A DNA stretch of 64,000 nucleotides from Chryseobacterium sp. G0201 (GCF_003815655.1 NZ_CP033917.1:2542001-2606000), one strand, 5' to 3'; positions 18,035-27,168 are shown, counted from the stretch's first letter. Notes: generated by a model not told the origin, from the letters alone. Program-made: numbers and translations.

Positions 18035-18874
18035 ATGAAAATTACAAAACAACAAAATATAATCATCCCAAACTCTGAAACCAGAGAATTTCTTGCAGAT
18101 GCCTATTACCCTGAAACAGATAAAAAGTTACCGTTAGTAATCTTCGTTCACGGATATAAAGGCTACAAAGATTGGGGCGCCTGGGATTTGATGGCAGAAA
18201 AGTTTGCCGAAGCAGGTTTTTTCTTTGTGAAATTCAATTTTTCTCACAACGGAACAACAGTTGAAGATCCACATAATTTTGCTGACTTGGAAGCTTTCGG
18301 GAATAATAATTATTCTAAAGAACTTTCAGATTTAGGCGCTGTGATTGATTATTTTGTTAAAGATTCTAAAGTAGATGACCAAAAAATAGTATTGATCGGG
18401 CACAGCAGAGGAGGGGGAATTTCTATTATTAAAACTTTTGAAGATGAAAGAATTAATGGTTTGATCACTTTGGCAAGTGTCGACACGTTAGATCGGTTCC
18501 CGAAAAATGAAGCTTTAGAAAACTGGAAGAAAGAAGGAGTTTATTATGTTGTAAACGGTCGGACAAAACAGGAAATGCCTCATTATTATCAGTTTTATGA
18601 AGACTTTGAAAAAGATGAATATCGTTTTGATGTGGAAAGAGCAACGGAAATGGCGAAAGCTCATGTCTTGGTTATTCACGGAACAAATGATGAAAGTGTA
18701 AATGTAAAAAATGCCGAACATCTTCATATTTTAAACCCAAATTCTGAATTGTTTTTAATTGAAAATGCCAATCATACTTTTGGGTCAAAAGAGCCTTGGG
18801 AAGAAGATAATTTACCAAAAGAACTGAATACAGTCGTCGAAAAATGTATTGAATTTATTAAAGACAGGATGTGA
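18035..18874 (+). CDS. Cytoplasmic alpha/beta-hydrolase
   Basis: 279 residues, no signal peptide. The fold is clear: LVIFVHGYKGYKDWGAW with HG oxyanion region, nucleophile elbow GHSRGG (Ser124), acid in VIHGTNDESV and catalytic His in ENANHTFG. The family includes dienelactone-hydrolase-like and acyl-ester hydrolases; nothing narrows the substrate. It starts 25 bases after the end of the family D palindromic element, which therefore overlaps or adjoins its promoter. Confidence 0.88.
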   Translation: MKITKQQNIIIPNSETREFLADAYYPETDKKLPLVIFVHGYKGYKDWGAWDLMAEKFAEAGFFFVKFNFSHNGTTVEDPHNFADLEAFGNNNYSKELSDLGAVIDYFVKDSKVDDQKIVLIGHSRGGGISIIKTFEDERINGLITLASVDTLDRFPKNEALENWKKEGVYYVVNGRTKQEMPHYYQFYEDFEKDEYRFDVERATEMAKAHVLVIHGTNDESVNVKNAEHLHILNPNSELFLIENANHTFGSKEPWEEDNLPKELNTVVEKCIEFIKDRM

Positions 18875-18980
18875 TATTGTTCGTAATTTATTGATATTCA
18901 ATTAAAATAAATTATTTTCTATTTTGCATATTGTTTAATTTTCATATATTAGTGATATATTAATAACTAAACTAATTACT

Positions 18981-19193
18981 ATGAAAAATTCAAATTTAAA
19001 CAACGGTAAAAAATTAAGTAGAGAGGCTCAAAAGCAAATTGAAGGAGGAGATAAAGTTCTAGTATGCGCAAGCGGCTGTTATAAAAATTATTTAAGCGAT
19101 GGATCAGGTAGATGTATTGTACCACCATGTGCTTCTCCTAATTTTGGTACAGAAAGCAAGGATGCTAATGGACGTTGGCAATGCTGTTACTAA
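18981..19193 (+). CDS. Cys-rich GG-leader peptide precursor (bacteriocin-like)
   Basis: 70 residues. The leader (residues 1-23) contains KKLSREAQKQIEGG, the double-glycine leader type used in Bacteroidetes for peptides exported by C39-peptidase ABC transporters. The predicted mature part (residues 24-70) has six cysteines (29, 33, 45, 50, 68, 69) and could form three disulphides or carry modifications. Own terminator follows. No transporter, peptidase or modifying enzyme is encoded nearby, so export must depend on genes elsewhere. It could be a bacteriocin, signal or other natural-product precursor; the activity is not known. Confidence 0.75.
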   Translation: MKNSNLNNGKKLSREAQKQIEGGDKVLVCASGCYKNYLSDGSGRCIVPPCASPNFGTESKDANGRWQCCY

Positions 19194-19219
19194 ACGTCTG
19201 GTTTTAAGAAATAAACAAA

Positions 19220-19251
19220 GGAGTGAAAAATTTTCACTCCTTTTTATTTTT
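19220..19251 (+). terminator. Terminator after GG-leader peptide gene
   Basis: Perfect stem GGAGTGAAAA / TTTTCACTCC followed by TTTTTATTTTT. Confidence 0.85.
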
Positions 19252-19278
19252 GGATTCGAACCATTAAAGAACGAAGAA

Positions 19279-20100
19279 TTATTTAACTAATATTTTCCAA
19301 GCCTCATCAATTTTACTTTCCAATAATAATTTTTGAGCTTCTTGATGAATATTTTCGTCTTCATAGCAATTTTCAGAAGGTAATACCTCAACGTTGGCAA
19401 GCATTCCTAAATCGTTTCCAGTGAAAATTTTACTAAGTTTGATAGCATCAGGAAGAAGATCAAAGCCTATTCCTTTTGTTACCAATGGTTTTGGAACTTC
19501 AAAAAGATTGTTTTCATTATTTCTCGAATACCAGTTTCCGCCGAGACGAGCGACCATATCGAGTTTTTTCTGATCTAAATTTCCTTCTTCATTCAAATAT
19601 TCTTCTCTGATATGGATTTTCTGAACTTCACAAATAACCAAATTTCCTGCGCCACCTTGATCTCCCAAAGATTTTACTTCTAAAACTTTACATTCAAAGT
19701 TGACAGGGCATTCTTCTATTAATTTAGGTTGAACCAGATCGGCATCTTTCATAGTTAAACCAGATTTGATGAATTCATTTACTCCATCACCATATTCTGT
19801 AGAAGCTAACGAAATCTGCTGTACAATAGGGAAATTTACGGTACCGATTACCACTTCCGGAACTTCTAAAACGTTTTCTAAGGTATGTTTTATTGTATTG
19901 TCACGAACTCTTCTCGATGGTGAAAAAATCAAGATCGGAGGAACGGTACTGAACATATTAAAAAAACTGAATGGTGATAAATTAATATCTCCATTTTTGT
20001 CAACCGTTGATGCTAATGCAATCGGACGCGGCGAAACGGCAGTCTGCATGATGAGTTGTAGTTGTACGGAGGATATTTCGGATGGGGTTACTGTTTTCAA
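19279..20100 (-). CDS. Flavin-reductase-like (FMN-binding split-barrel) protein
   Basis: 273 residues. SPRPIALASTVDKNGDINLSPFSFF and PPILIFSPSRR are the hallmark of the FMN-binding flavin-reductase-like split barrel (DIM6/NTAB type). Soluble, cytoplasmic. It follows fahA on the same strand after a 156-base gap that holds a perfect hairpin repeat, and lies at the end of the tyrosine-degradation region, so it may assist aromatic metabolism, but its substrate is unknown. The same neighbourhood with fumarylacetoacetase occurs in other Flavobacteriia (from memory, not checked). Confidence 0.85.
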   Translation of the reverse strand: MKTVTPSEISSVQLQLIMQTAVSPRPIALASTVDKNGDINLSPFSFFNMFSTVPPILIFSPSRRVRDNTIKHTLENVLEVPEVVIGTVNFPIVQQISLASTEYGDGVNEFIKSGLTMKDADLVQPKLIEECPVNFECKVLEVKSLGDQGGAGNLVICEVQKIHIREEYLNEEGNLDQKKLDMVARLGGNWYSRNNENNLFEVPKPLVTKGIGFDLLPDAIKLSKIFTGNDLGMLANVEVLPSENCYEDENIHQEAQKLLLESKIDEAWKILVK

Positions 20101-20145
20101 GAATGCTTAAATTTTAATGATTGAATATTTACGTATCCACTTTGC

Positions 20146-20212
20146 TTGTCATTCCGGAGGAATCTAAACCGCAATTCTTTAAAACATGATTTAGATTCCT
20201 CCGGAATGACAA
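20146..20212. repeat. Dispersed palindrome family B, copy 1
   Basis: Perfect 23-bp inverted repeat (arm 20146-20168 TTGTCATTCCGGAGGAATCT..., mirror 20190-20212) with a 21-base loop. A second copy with the same arms and a different loop lies at 36765-36838. It lies between fahA and the flavin-reductase-like gene, with no T-run expected of a classical terminator. Confidence 0.85.
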
Positions 20213-20256
20213 ACTCAGCGAATAATTATATTAAAATATTTTATGACTAAATATCT

Positions 20257-21504
20257 TTATTTGGCAGGAATAATTTTTCCACTTACTTCACCGAAACCAA
20301 CTCTTACACCATCTTTTTCAGACCAAGCTTTCATGGTTACCGTGTCGTTGTCATCGATGAATTTTCTTTCCTGCCCGTTGCTTAATTTGATTGGATTTTG
20401 ACCTCTCCATGTCAACTCGAGCATAGAACCGAAAGATTTTGGATCACTTCCTGAAATTGTTCCACTTGCATACAGATCGCCAACTTCAAGGTTGCAACCA
20501 TTTACAGTGTGGTGAGCCAATTGCTGCGTCATGTTCCAGTACATGAATTTATAATTGCTTTCAGAGATTAAGTTTTCTTCACCGTTTTCAGGTTGTAAAT
20601 AAACCTCTAAATTGATATCGTAATTTTTATCTCCTTCAAATTTTAAGTAATCTAAAACTTCAGGATCTTGTGTAGGAGAAGCTGTTCTGAAAGGCTCTAA
20701 AGCTTCCAGTGTTACAACCCATGGAGAAGCTGACGAACCGAAGTTTTTAGCTAAAAATGGTCCTAGCGGAACATATTCCCAAGATTGAATGTCTCTTGCA
20801 GACCAGTCGTTGAAAATAATCATTCCAAAAATAGCGTCTTCCGCCTCTTTTGTAGAAATACTTTCACCCATGTCTGTATTTTTGTTGATGATGAAAGCCA
20901 TTTCTAATTCAAAATCCAATTGTTTTGAAGGTCCGAAAACAGGTTTGTCTGCATCTGCAGGTTTCGTCTGACCTTTTGGACGGTTGATATCCGTTCCTGA
21001 AACTACAATTGATGAAGCTCTGCCGTGATATCCTACAGGTAAATGTTTCCAGTTGGGTAATAATGCATTGGCAGGATCACGGAACATTTTTCCAACGTTG
21101 GTTGCATGTTCAATGCTGCTGTAAAAATCAGTGTAGTTCGGAATGTGAACCGGCATCATCATTTTTACTTTATCCAAATCATAGAAAGCGTCTTCAATGG
21201 TTTTCTGATCTTTAGACAAGATAGAACCTTCAAGTAATAATTCCTGAATTTTTAAACGAACTGCATTGGTAACGGGTTTTCCCAGTTCAATAAATTCGTT
21301 TAAGGTATATGCTTCAAAAACATTGTCTTCTAATCCGTCAATGTCTTCAAAATAACTAAGATCATACAACGTCGCAAGATCAACGATCTGATCTCCGATT
21401 CTTGTACAACATCCGATATATTCTTTGTTAAAAACTGCTACTCCGAAAGGAATATTGTGTATTGAAAAGTCCGAATTGGAGGAATACTCTACAAATGATT
21501 TCAT
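20257..21504 (-). CDS. fahA: Fumarylacetoacetase
   Basis: 415 residues, matching the family (about 420). It cleaves fumarylacetoacetate into fumarate and acetoacetate, the last step of tyrosine and homogentisate breakdown. Visible signatures: DFYSSIEHATNVG (metal-binding Asp and catalytic His), PVGYHGRASSIV, the metal ligand strand LDFELEMAFII, the FNDWSARDIQSWEYVPLGPF motif with another Asp ligand, and GSDPKSFGSMLEL near the end. The N-terminal SH3-like domain (FGVAVFNKEYIGCCTRIGDQIVDL) is complete. Located with hppD and hmgA on the same strand. Confidence 0.97.
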   Translation of the reverse strand: MKSFVEYSSNSDFSIHNIPFGVAVFNKEYIGCCTRIGDQIVDLATLYDLSYFEDIDGLEDNVFEAYTLNEFIELGKPVTNAVRLKIQELLLEGSILSKDQKTIEDAFYDLDKVKMMMPVHIPNYTDFYSSIEHATNVGKMFRDPANALLPNWKHLPVGYHGRASSIVVSGTDINRPKGQTKPADADKPVFGPSKQLDFELEMAFIINKNTDMGESISTKEAEDAIFGMIIFNDWSARDIQSWEYVPLGPFLAKNFGSSASPWVVTLEALEPFRTASPTQDPEVLDYLKFEGDKNYDINLEVYLQPENGEENLISESNYKFMYWNMTQQLAHHTVNGCNLEVGDLYASGTISGSDPKSFGSMLELTWRGQNPIKLSNGQERKFIDDNDTVTMKAWSEKDGVRVGFGEVSGKIIPAK

Positions 21505-21534
21505 AAGATTTGAATTTAGTTTAGATTATTAAAA

Positions 21535-21587
21535 AGATTGCTTACTTCGACAGGCTCAGCATAAACTTACGCTTTTTGCAATGACGA
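21535..21587. repeat. Dispersed repeat family A, copy 2
   Basis: GATTGCTTACTTCGACAGGC then TCAGCATAAACTTACGC and GCAATGACGA: the reverse orientation of the block after uvrD, with the centre changed. It lies upstream of fahA. Confidence 0.8.
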
Positions 21588-21607
21588 GTGTTCTTCCAAG
21601 ATTTATA

Positions 21608-22063
21608 TTATTTTTTTGAATACGATGCTTCATCTATCCATCTGTCTTTGGTGTTGACATCGATAAGATATAGGATATCTTTCTGCTTTGTCAACAATAA
21701 AGTTTTGGTAACCGGAATCGGAACTTTTTTATTTTCAAGCATATTCGCCCGTAAAGAAATAATGTTCTTTTTTCTGATAATATCACCCGTGAAAACATTT
21801 GAACTGGTTTCTCCGGTTGCTTTATCATCAAAAACTTCTACATAAGTAGCATTTTTTCCTTTAATAATAATAAAATCCCTTTCTGTATGGTCTTCCGCGT
21901 CTTTAATGAAAACAAATTTTTTGTTGTCTACACTTTCATTTTCCAGATGCTGATTGATGCCTTTTTTTTCTTCAAGGATGGTAAGAATTTCATTCATTGA
22001 TCCGTATTGTGCTTTTAAACCCAATGCTCCCAAGAATAAAATCCCGATAAATAATTTTTTCAT
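21608..22063 (-). CDS. Small secreted protein of unknown function
   Basis: 151 residues with a signal peptide (LKAQ-Y near residue 20). The rest is mixed charged and beta-rich (IVxTKTLLLTKQKDILYLIDV), without cysteines or a motif I recognise. It lies 69 bases downstream of hppD on the same strand and before fahA, so it may ride on the tyrosine-catabolism transcript. A link to that pathway is not supported by its sequence. Confidence 0.7.
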   Translation of the reverse strand: MKKLFIGILFLGALGLKAQYGSMNEILTILEEKKGINQHLENESVDNKKFVFIKDAEDHTERDFIIIKGKNATYVEVFDDKATGETSSNVFTGDIIRKKNIISLRANMLENKKVPIPVTKTLLLTKQKDILYLIDVNTKDRWIDEASYSKK

Positions 22064-22132
22064 ATAATGTGTTTATAAAAAAGTTTTGCCAAGACTTAGA
22101 ATCCTGACAAAACTTATAATTGTATTTTTTAA

Positions 22133-23263
22133 TTAAAGATTTCCTCTTTTCTCTTGCTCTCTCTCTAATGCTTCGAATAATGCCTTGAAGTTACCGGCAC
22201 CAAAACTCTGTGCACCGTGTCTTTCAATAATTTCGAAGAAAAGAGTAGGGCGGTCTTCTACAGGCTTCGTAAAGATCTGTAAAAGATATCCTTCTTCATC
22301 ATGATCAATAAGTATACCTAAGTCCTGTAATTTCTTTAGATCTTCATCGATATGTCCAACTCTTTCAGGAACCATGTCGTAATATGCTTCCGGTGGAGCA
22401 GAAAGGAATTCTACACCACGTTTTTTAAGTTCAGTTACGGTGTGGATGATATCTTTTGTAGCTACAGCGATGTGTTGTACACCTTCTCCTTCGTAAAAAT
22501 CAAGATATTCTTCTACCTGAGATTTCTTTTTACCTTCTGCAGGCTCGTTAATCGGGAATTTTGCGAATCCGTTTCCGTTTGACATTACTTTAGACATCAA
22601 TGCAGAATATTCTGTGTTGATTTGTTTGTCGTCAAAAGAAAGGATGTTGACAAAGCCCATTACTTTTTCGTACCATTCAACTGTAGGAATCATTCTGTCC
22701 CAACCTACATTTCCAACGCAATGGTCTACATATAATAAACCTGCATCTTCCGGCTGATAAGCGCTTTCCCACTTTTGGTAACCAGGCATGAAAGGACCTG
22801 TATAATTTTTTCTTTCTATGAACATGTGAACAGTTTCTCCGTACGTGTAAACTCCGGACATTTTTACCTCACCATGCTCATCAGTAAGAGTTACAGGCTC
22901 TAAATATGGTTTTCCGCCTCTTTTTGTAGTTTCTTCGAAAGCTTGGTAAGCGTCATCTACCCAAAGTGCCAATACTTTTACTCCATCACCGTGTTTTTTT
23001 ACGTGTTCGCTGATTGGTGAATCAGACTTTAGCCCTGTCGTTAAGATCAGTCTAATTTTTCCTTGTTGAAGAACATAAGATGCACGATCTCTTACTCCTG
23101 TTTCAGGACCAGCGTATGCTACAGACTGAAAACCGAAAGCGGTTTTGTAATAATGAGCAGCCTGTTTAGCATTTCCTACATAGAACTCAATGTAATCTGT
23201 ACCATTAATAGGCAAAAAATTCTCTGCTTGAGCAATTTTTTCGGCAAATGTAAGTGTTGACAT
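22133..23263 (-). CDS. hppD: 4-hydroxyphenylpyruvate dioxygenase
   Basis: 376 residues, usual length. It is a non-haem iron dioxygenase converting 4-hydroxyphenylpyruvate to homogentisate. It shows the two vicinal-oxygen-chelate repeats: N-terminal IEFYVGNAKQAAHYYKTAFG and C-terminal LLYVDHCVGNV (first iron His), GVQHIAVATKDI (second His), and LFFEIIERHG (third ligand Glu), followed by GAGNFKALFEALE, the C-terminal helix gating the active site. Start ATG follows an AT-rich leader. With hmgA and fahA it forms three of the steps from tyrosine to fumarate and acetoacetate. Confidence 0.97.
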   Translation of the reverse strand: MSTLTFAEKIAQAENFLPINGTDYIEFYVGNAKQAAHYYKTAFGFQSVAYAGPETGVRDRASYVLQQGKIRLILTTGLKSDSPISEHVKKHGDGVKVLALWVDDAYQAFEETTKRGGKPYLEPVTLTDEHGEVKMSGVYTYGETVHMFIERKNYTGPFMPGYQKWESAYQPEDAGLLYVDHCVGNVGWDRMIPTVEWYEKVMGFVNILSFDDKQINTEYSALMSKVMSNGNGFAKFPINEPAEGKKKSQVEEYLDFYEGEGVQHIAVATKDIIHTVTELKKRGVEFLSAPPEAYYDMVPERVGHIDEDLKKLQDLGILIDHDEEGYLLQIFTKPVEDRPTLFFEIIERHGAQSFGAGNFKALFEALEREQEKRGNL

Positions 23264-23467
23264 ATTTTCTCTTTTACTTTTATTTTATAGGTATGCAAAA
23301 TACAAAATTCCCTGAAACCTTAAAAATAATAATTGGGAATCGTTGAAGATAGTTAACATAATCATAAAGAAGAGTTCATTTAAGTATATTTAAGTTTCTT
23401 ATATCACGATCAGGTTATTTACATTTGTGTACACAAAGCAAGTGGAAAAAAAATATTTCGAAAATGT

Positions 23468-23493
23468 GAAAGCCGTAGATCTCTACGGCTTTC
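23468..23493. terminator. Perfect 12-bp-arm hairpin terminator
   Basis: GAAAGCCGTAGA-TC-TCTACGGCTTTC, 10 bases past the stop of the 260-residue gene on the minus strand. The poly-T tail is stronger on the plus side (ATTTTTT) than on the minus side, so it may work in both directions. Confidence 0.75.
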
Positions 23494-23503
23494 ATTTTTT
23501 ATG

Positions 23504-24286
23504 TTATTCGATTATCTTATTTAATCTTCCAGCATCGGGATTGTAATTATCCCATATTTTCCATGTGTTGCCTATTTTTTTGATAAAATAGATCTGTGTA
23601 TTGAGTTGATTTACAAAATGTTCTTCACCTGTTTCTCCTACTTTAAATAAAAGATTCCAGAATTCCTGAGATTCTAATATTTTTTTATCCGGCTCGTCCG
23701 TAACAATATGAATATCGAAAACTTCAAAGTTGGAGCGGTTGTTTTTTGTCACTAATTGAAAATCCCTTTCACATAATTCTCTGCTAAACTGTGAAGCTCT
23801 TTCTAAAAAAGGAGAATCATCAAAAACCAATGGTTTGAATAATTCTGTTTTGTGATTGGGGAAATTCTTATAAAATTCAAAAACGGTAGAACAGTAATCA
23901 TAGACCATTTGTTTTAAAAATTCCTGATCATCGGCACTATTTTCCTGTTTTTTCTCTTTTACAAACTGTATGTAAGCGTTGAGGTCTTTATAGCCTAAAA
24001 AAATACATATTTTATCTAAAGTCTTTAAAAATCTTAAATCATTATGCGTTTTATCCTGATAATCATTTTCGAAAAAACGCTGCAGGGTAACATGCGAAAT
24101 AGTGTTTCCTATTTCGAATTTTTTCCCGCCTTTCATCTCTTCAGATTCGGACAGCTCATCTTTTATGATCTCAGAAAGAATTATATAATGGCTTCTCTTC
24201 CATTCGCCAACATTCCCTAAAACTGAGTTTTTTACTTTAGAATGTTTTATGACTTCCTCCCTTATCGAATTATATATAGTCTTCAA
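23504..24286 (-). CDS. Uncharacterised protein with putative regulator-like N-terminus
   Basis: 260 residues, no signal peptide or membrane segment. Residues about 20-110 (ILSEIIKDEL, GNTISHVTLQRFFENDY, LDKICIFLGYKDLNAYIQFV) resemble a helical N-terminal domain I associate with various Bacteroidetes regulators or signal proteins, where 'TIS..TLRRFF' reads like a helix-turn-helix. The C-terminal half (GEEHFVNQLNTQIYFIKKIGNTWKIWDNYNPDAG) looks like an NTF2-like or SnoaL-like cone fold. It sits between hppD and the CoA-transferase, isolated by a strong hairpin. Function unknown; a regulator of the neighbouring aromatic genes is a guess. Confidence 0.65.
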   Translation of the reverse strand: MKTIYNSIREEVIKHSKVKNSVLGNVGEWKRSHYIILSEIIKDELSESEEMKGGKKFEIGNTISHVTLQRFFENDYQDKTHNDLRFLKTLDKICIFLGYKDLNAYIQFVKEKKQENSADDQEFLKQMVYDYCSTVFEFYKNFPNHKTELFKPLVFDDSPFLERASQFSRELCERDFQLVTKNNRSNFEVFDIHIVTDEPDKKILESQEFWNLLFKVGETGEEHFVNQLNTQIYFIKKIGNTWKIWDNYNPDAGRLNKIIE

Positions 24287-24422
24287 GTTCCTGATTTTAA
24301 AAAGGTTTTTATCAAATATTCTGCCAAAACCTTAAGGCATTTTTACCATTTCTTTATGTTAAGTTAAAAGTACGTTTTTTTTATATTAAATAAATCAATA
24401 AATAATTTAAAAATCAATATTA

Positions 24423-25697
24423 TTAATGTTTAAATCTTTCAAAAGCTGCTCTTTCTAACATTTCTCGATCATCAGGATGCGCAATACTAATCAGTTCCTG
24501 AGCTCTTTGACGTAGATTTTTCCCATAAAGATAAGCTGTTCCATACTCCGTAACCACCCAATGAATGTGGCCTCTCGTAGTAACAACGCCCGCGCCTTGT
24601 TTAAGGAAAGGTACAATTCTGGAAACGCCTTTTTTAGTTCTTGAAGTGATAGCGATGATTGGTTTCCCGTCTTCGCTCAAGGCTGCTCCTCTCATAAAAT
24701 CCATCTGGCCGCCGATTCCGCTGTATTGCATGGTTCCGATAGAATCTGCGCAGACTTGTCCGGTAAGATCAATTTCAATGGCTGAATTAATGGCAACCAT
24801 TTTATTATTTCTCATGATATTGATTGGAAAGTTGACATCACTTACATCTTTGAAATCAAAAACCGTGTTGTCATCTACATAATCGTAAAGTTTTCTTGTT
24901 CCGAAACAGAAACTTGTGATGGTTTTATTATCGTGGTAACCTTTATATTTATTGTTGATAACATCACTTTGAATTAAATCAATCACGCCGTCACTCAACA
25001 TTTCGGTGTGAACTCCAAGGTCTTTGTGATTTCCTAAACATTTTAAAACGGCATCCGGAATTGTTCCGATACCCATTTGTAAGGTTGATCGGTCATCAAT
25101 TAATTCCGCAACATTTTTCCCGACAAGCATTTCATCAGGTCCTACTTTTGAACCATAATCAACCGTTTGGAGTTCTTCTTCATGCCAAACCAATTTATGA
25201 ATTTTGCTGATGTGGATCATGCCGTCACCGTGGGTTCTTGGCATTAAAGGATTTACGATCGCAACAACTATTTTTGCTGTATCTACGGCCGCTCTTGCAA
25301 CATCAACTGAAGTTCCCAATGTGCAAAATCCGTGTTTATCAGGAGGAGAAACTGTAATTAAAGCAACATCCAGCGGCAAAATATTTTTTCTGAAAAGAAT
25401 AGGAATTTCACTTAAAAAAATAGGAACATAATCCCCATTTTCGGAATTAACGGCATTTCTTACCGGTGTGGAAACAAATAAAGAGTTGACAAAAAAACTG
25501 TCTTTATATTCTGGCTTAGCAATTTCTACAGCCCCTTGCTGGGTGATAGAAACCATTTCTACATTTTGTAATCTGTGGGATTGTCTTGCCAATTCATCAA
25601 TTAAATAATTAGGGGTGCATGCACTTCCATGGAAGAATACACGATTTCCACTTTTTACAGTATATACGGCCTCTTCTGCGCTTATATAATTGTACAT
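24423..25697 (-). CDS. Acetyl-CoA hydrolase/transferase (4-hydroxybutyrate CoA-transferase type)
   Basis: 424 residues, single-chain family I CoA-transferase. The N-terminal domain starts ISAEEAVYTVKSGNRVFFHG, and the C-terminal domain holds VHTEMLSDGVIDL, with the Glu expected to form the CoA thioester, and IGGQMDFMRGAALSEDGK plus VTEYGTAYLYGKNLRQRA. It transfers CoA between short acids, such as acetate and 4-hydroxybutyrate or succinate. Acetoacetate, released by fahA, is an obvious acid in this neighbourhood, but acetoacetate CoA-transferases are usually of a different two-subunit type, so this link is inference. Located between hmgA and the unknown 260-residue gene, all on the minus strand. 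Confidence 0.9.
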   Translation of the reverse strand: MYNYISAEEAVYTVKSGNRVFFHGSACTPNYLIDELARQSHRLQNVEMVSITQQGAVEIAKPEYKDSFFVNSLFVSTPVRNAVNSENGDYVPIFLSEIPILFRKNILPLDVALITVSPPDKHGFCTLGTSVDVARAAVDTAKIVVAIVNPLMPRTHGDGMIHISKIHKLVWHEEELQTVDYGSKVGPDEMLVGKNVAELIDDRSTLQMGIGTIPDAVLKCLGNHKDLGVHTEMLSDGVIDLIQSDVINNKYKGYHDNKTITSFCFGTRKLYDYVDDNTVFDFKDVSDVNFPINIMRNNKMVAINSAIEIDLTGQVCADSIGTMQYSGIGGQMDFMRGAALSEDGKPIIAITSRTKKGVSRIVPFLKQGAGVVTTRGHIHWVVTEYGTAYLYGKNLRQRAQELISIAHPDDREMLERAAFERFKH

Positions 25698-25812
25698 ATT
25701 TACGTTTTAATAATTATTATTTTACGATTTTAATCACTTTAAAGATAGTTCATATTGGGTTTATTTAGGGTAAATATTTTGAAACATTTATCATGTTTTT
25801 AATGATTTTATG

Positions 25813-25852
25813 AAAAAAAGAGGCTAAATGCATCACATTTAACCCCTTTTTT
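25813..25852 (-). terminator. Terminator after hmgA
   Basis: On the minus strand AGGGGTTAAATG / CATTTAGCCTCT around a short loop, followed by a T run (TTTTTTT). 24 bases after the hmgA stop. Confidence 0.8.
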
Positions 25853-25876
25853 ATATGTTTTTAATTAAAACAAAAA

Positions 25877-27064
25877 TTATTCTTGAGAACGGTCTTCCAT
25901 GGTTTTGTCACCTTCTTCCAACCAAGAAGTTTTATATGAAGGATCTTCCACTTTCATAGCTTCTTCCGTAATTTTCAATGGGCGGAAAGGATCTACCATC
26001 ACCGCATATTCTTCGGTGAATTTTTTACCGATACTTCTTTCCATAGCTCCCGGATGTGGTCCGTGAACGATTCCTCCCGGGTGAAGCGTGAAATCCATTA
26101 AGTCGATATGATTACGGCTCATGAAATCACCTTCTGTGTAGAATAAAACTTCATCAGAATCAATATTTGAATGATTATAAGGCGCAGGAATTGCCTGTGG
26201 ATGGTAATCGTACATTCTTGCACAGAACGAACAAACTACAAAATTATGTGCCTCAAAAGTCTGGTGAACCGGTGGTGGTTGGTGAATTCTTCCTGTAATC
26301 GGTTCGAAGTTTTTAATATTGAATTTATAAGGATAAAAGTAACCGTCCCAACCTACAACATCGAATGGATGCGTTGCGTAGATGAAATCGGTGATTTGAT
26401 TTTCTTTTTTTACTTTAATTAAAAATTCCCCTTTTTCGTCTTTAGGTTCAACGAAAGTTGGTGCGATGATGTCTCTTTCGCAGAATGGTGAATGCTCCAA
26501 AAGCTGTCCGAATTCATTTCTGTATCTTTTTGGCGTGTAAATCGGAGAGTGACTTTCTACAACAAAGAAAACAGTATCGTCAGAGTTTAATTCAACCTGA
26601 TAAATTGTTCCTCTCGGAATAATCAGATAATCTCCGACAGAAAAATCAAGATTTCCTACAAAAGTTTTCAAAACTCCGCTTCCGTTATGTGCATATAAAA
26701 GTTCATCACATTCAGCGTTTTTGTAGAAATAATCCATAGACTTTCTTGGTTTTGCCAATCCCATTTTCAGGTCGTTATTCACCAAAAGTATCTTGCGGCT
26801 GTCCAAAAAGTCGTCTTCAGGAGTTACATTCATTCCCTTAAACATTCTTGGCGTTACGTTTTTGTCAACAGCGATTTTCGGAGTTACATCTTTTGGTTCC
26901 CCTATAGATTTTATCTGAGTCGGACGGTGAATATGGTACAGCAAAGAGGATATTCCATGAAAACCTTCCGTTCCGAAAAGCTGTTCGTAGTAAAATTTAT
27001 CTTCCGGAGACTTAAAAATAGTATGTCTTTTTGGTGGGATTTTTCCCGACTGGTTATATCGCAT
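25877..27064 (-). CDS. hmgA: Homogentisate 1,2-dioxygenase
   Basis: 395 residues, slightly shorter than the 430-450 of proteobacterial and animal enzymes, as usual in Bacteroidetes. It opens the homogentisate ring to maleylacetoacetate. The cupin-type core shows DYLIIPRGTIYQVEL in the first half and, in the second, the iron-binding region: PAPYNHSNIDSDEVLFYTEG (His and Glu ligands) and HPGGIVHGPHPG (His ligand). The -7 box TAAATTTG at 27094-27087 lies 23 bases before the ATG. First gene of the minus-strand tyrosine-degradation region. No maleylacetoacetate isomerase or tyrosine aminotransferase gene is in the window. Confidence 0.96.
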   Translation of the reverse strand: MRYNQSGKIPPKRHTIFKSPEDKFYYEQLFGTEGFHGISSLLYHIHRPTQIKSIGEPKDVTPKIAVDKNVTPRMFKGMNVTPEDDFLDSRKILLVNNDLKMGLAKPRKSMDYFYKNAECDELLYAHNGSGVLKTFVGNLDFSVGDYLIIPRGTIYQVELNSDDTVFFVVESHSPIYTPKRYRNEFGQLLEHSPFCERDIIAPTFVEPKDEKGEFLIKVKKENQITDFIYATHPFDVVGWDGYFYPYKFNIKNFEPITGRIHQPPPVHQTFEAHNFVVCSFCARMYDYHPQAIPAPYNHSNIDSDEVLFYTEGDFMSRNHIDLMDFTLHPGGIVHGPHPGAMERSIGKKFTEEYAVMVDPFRPLKITEEAMKVEDPSYKTSWLEEGDKTMEDRSQE

Positions 27065-27138
27065 TTTACTTTTATATGTAGTTTCTCAAATTTAATAATT
27101 TTTCATGAATTGTTTTTAAGAATATTTTTCATAGAGTT

Positions 27139-27168
27139 TTGCTGTTCTAAAAATAAATGTTAGTTTTG
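27139..27168 (+). promoter_or_regulatory. Promoter of TonB receptor/thioredoxin operon
   Basis: TTG at 27139-27141, a 19-base spacer, TAGTTTTG at 27161-27168. It overlaps an in-frame ATG at 27157 and so excludes that start, leaving 27187. Confidence 0.8.

Noticed and set aside
18035..18874. Antitoxin or immunity role for the hydrolase beside HipA-like
   Set aside because: It is a standard alpha/beta-hydrolase on the opposite strand with its own promoter region; nothing links it to the kinase.
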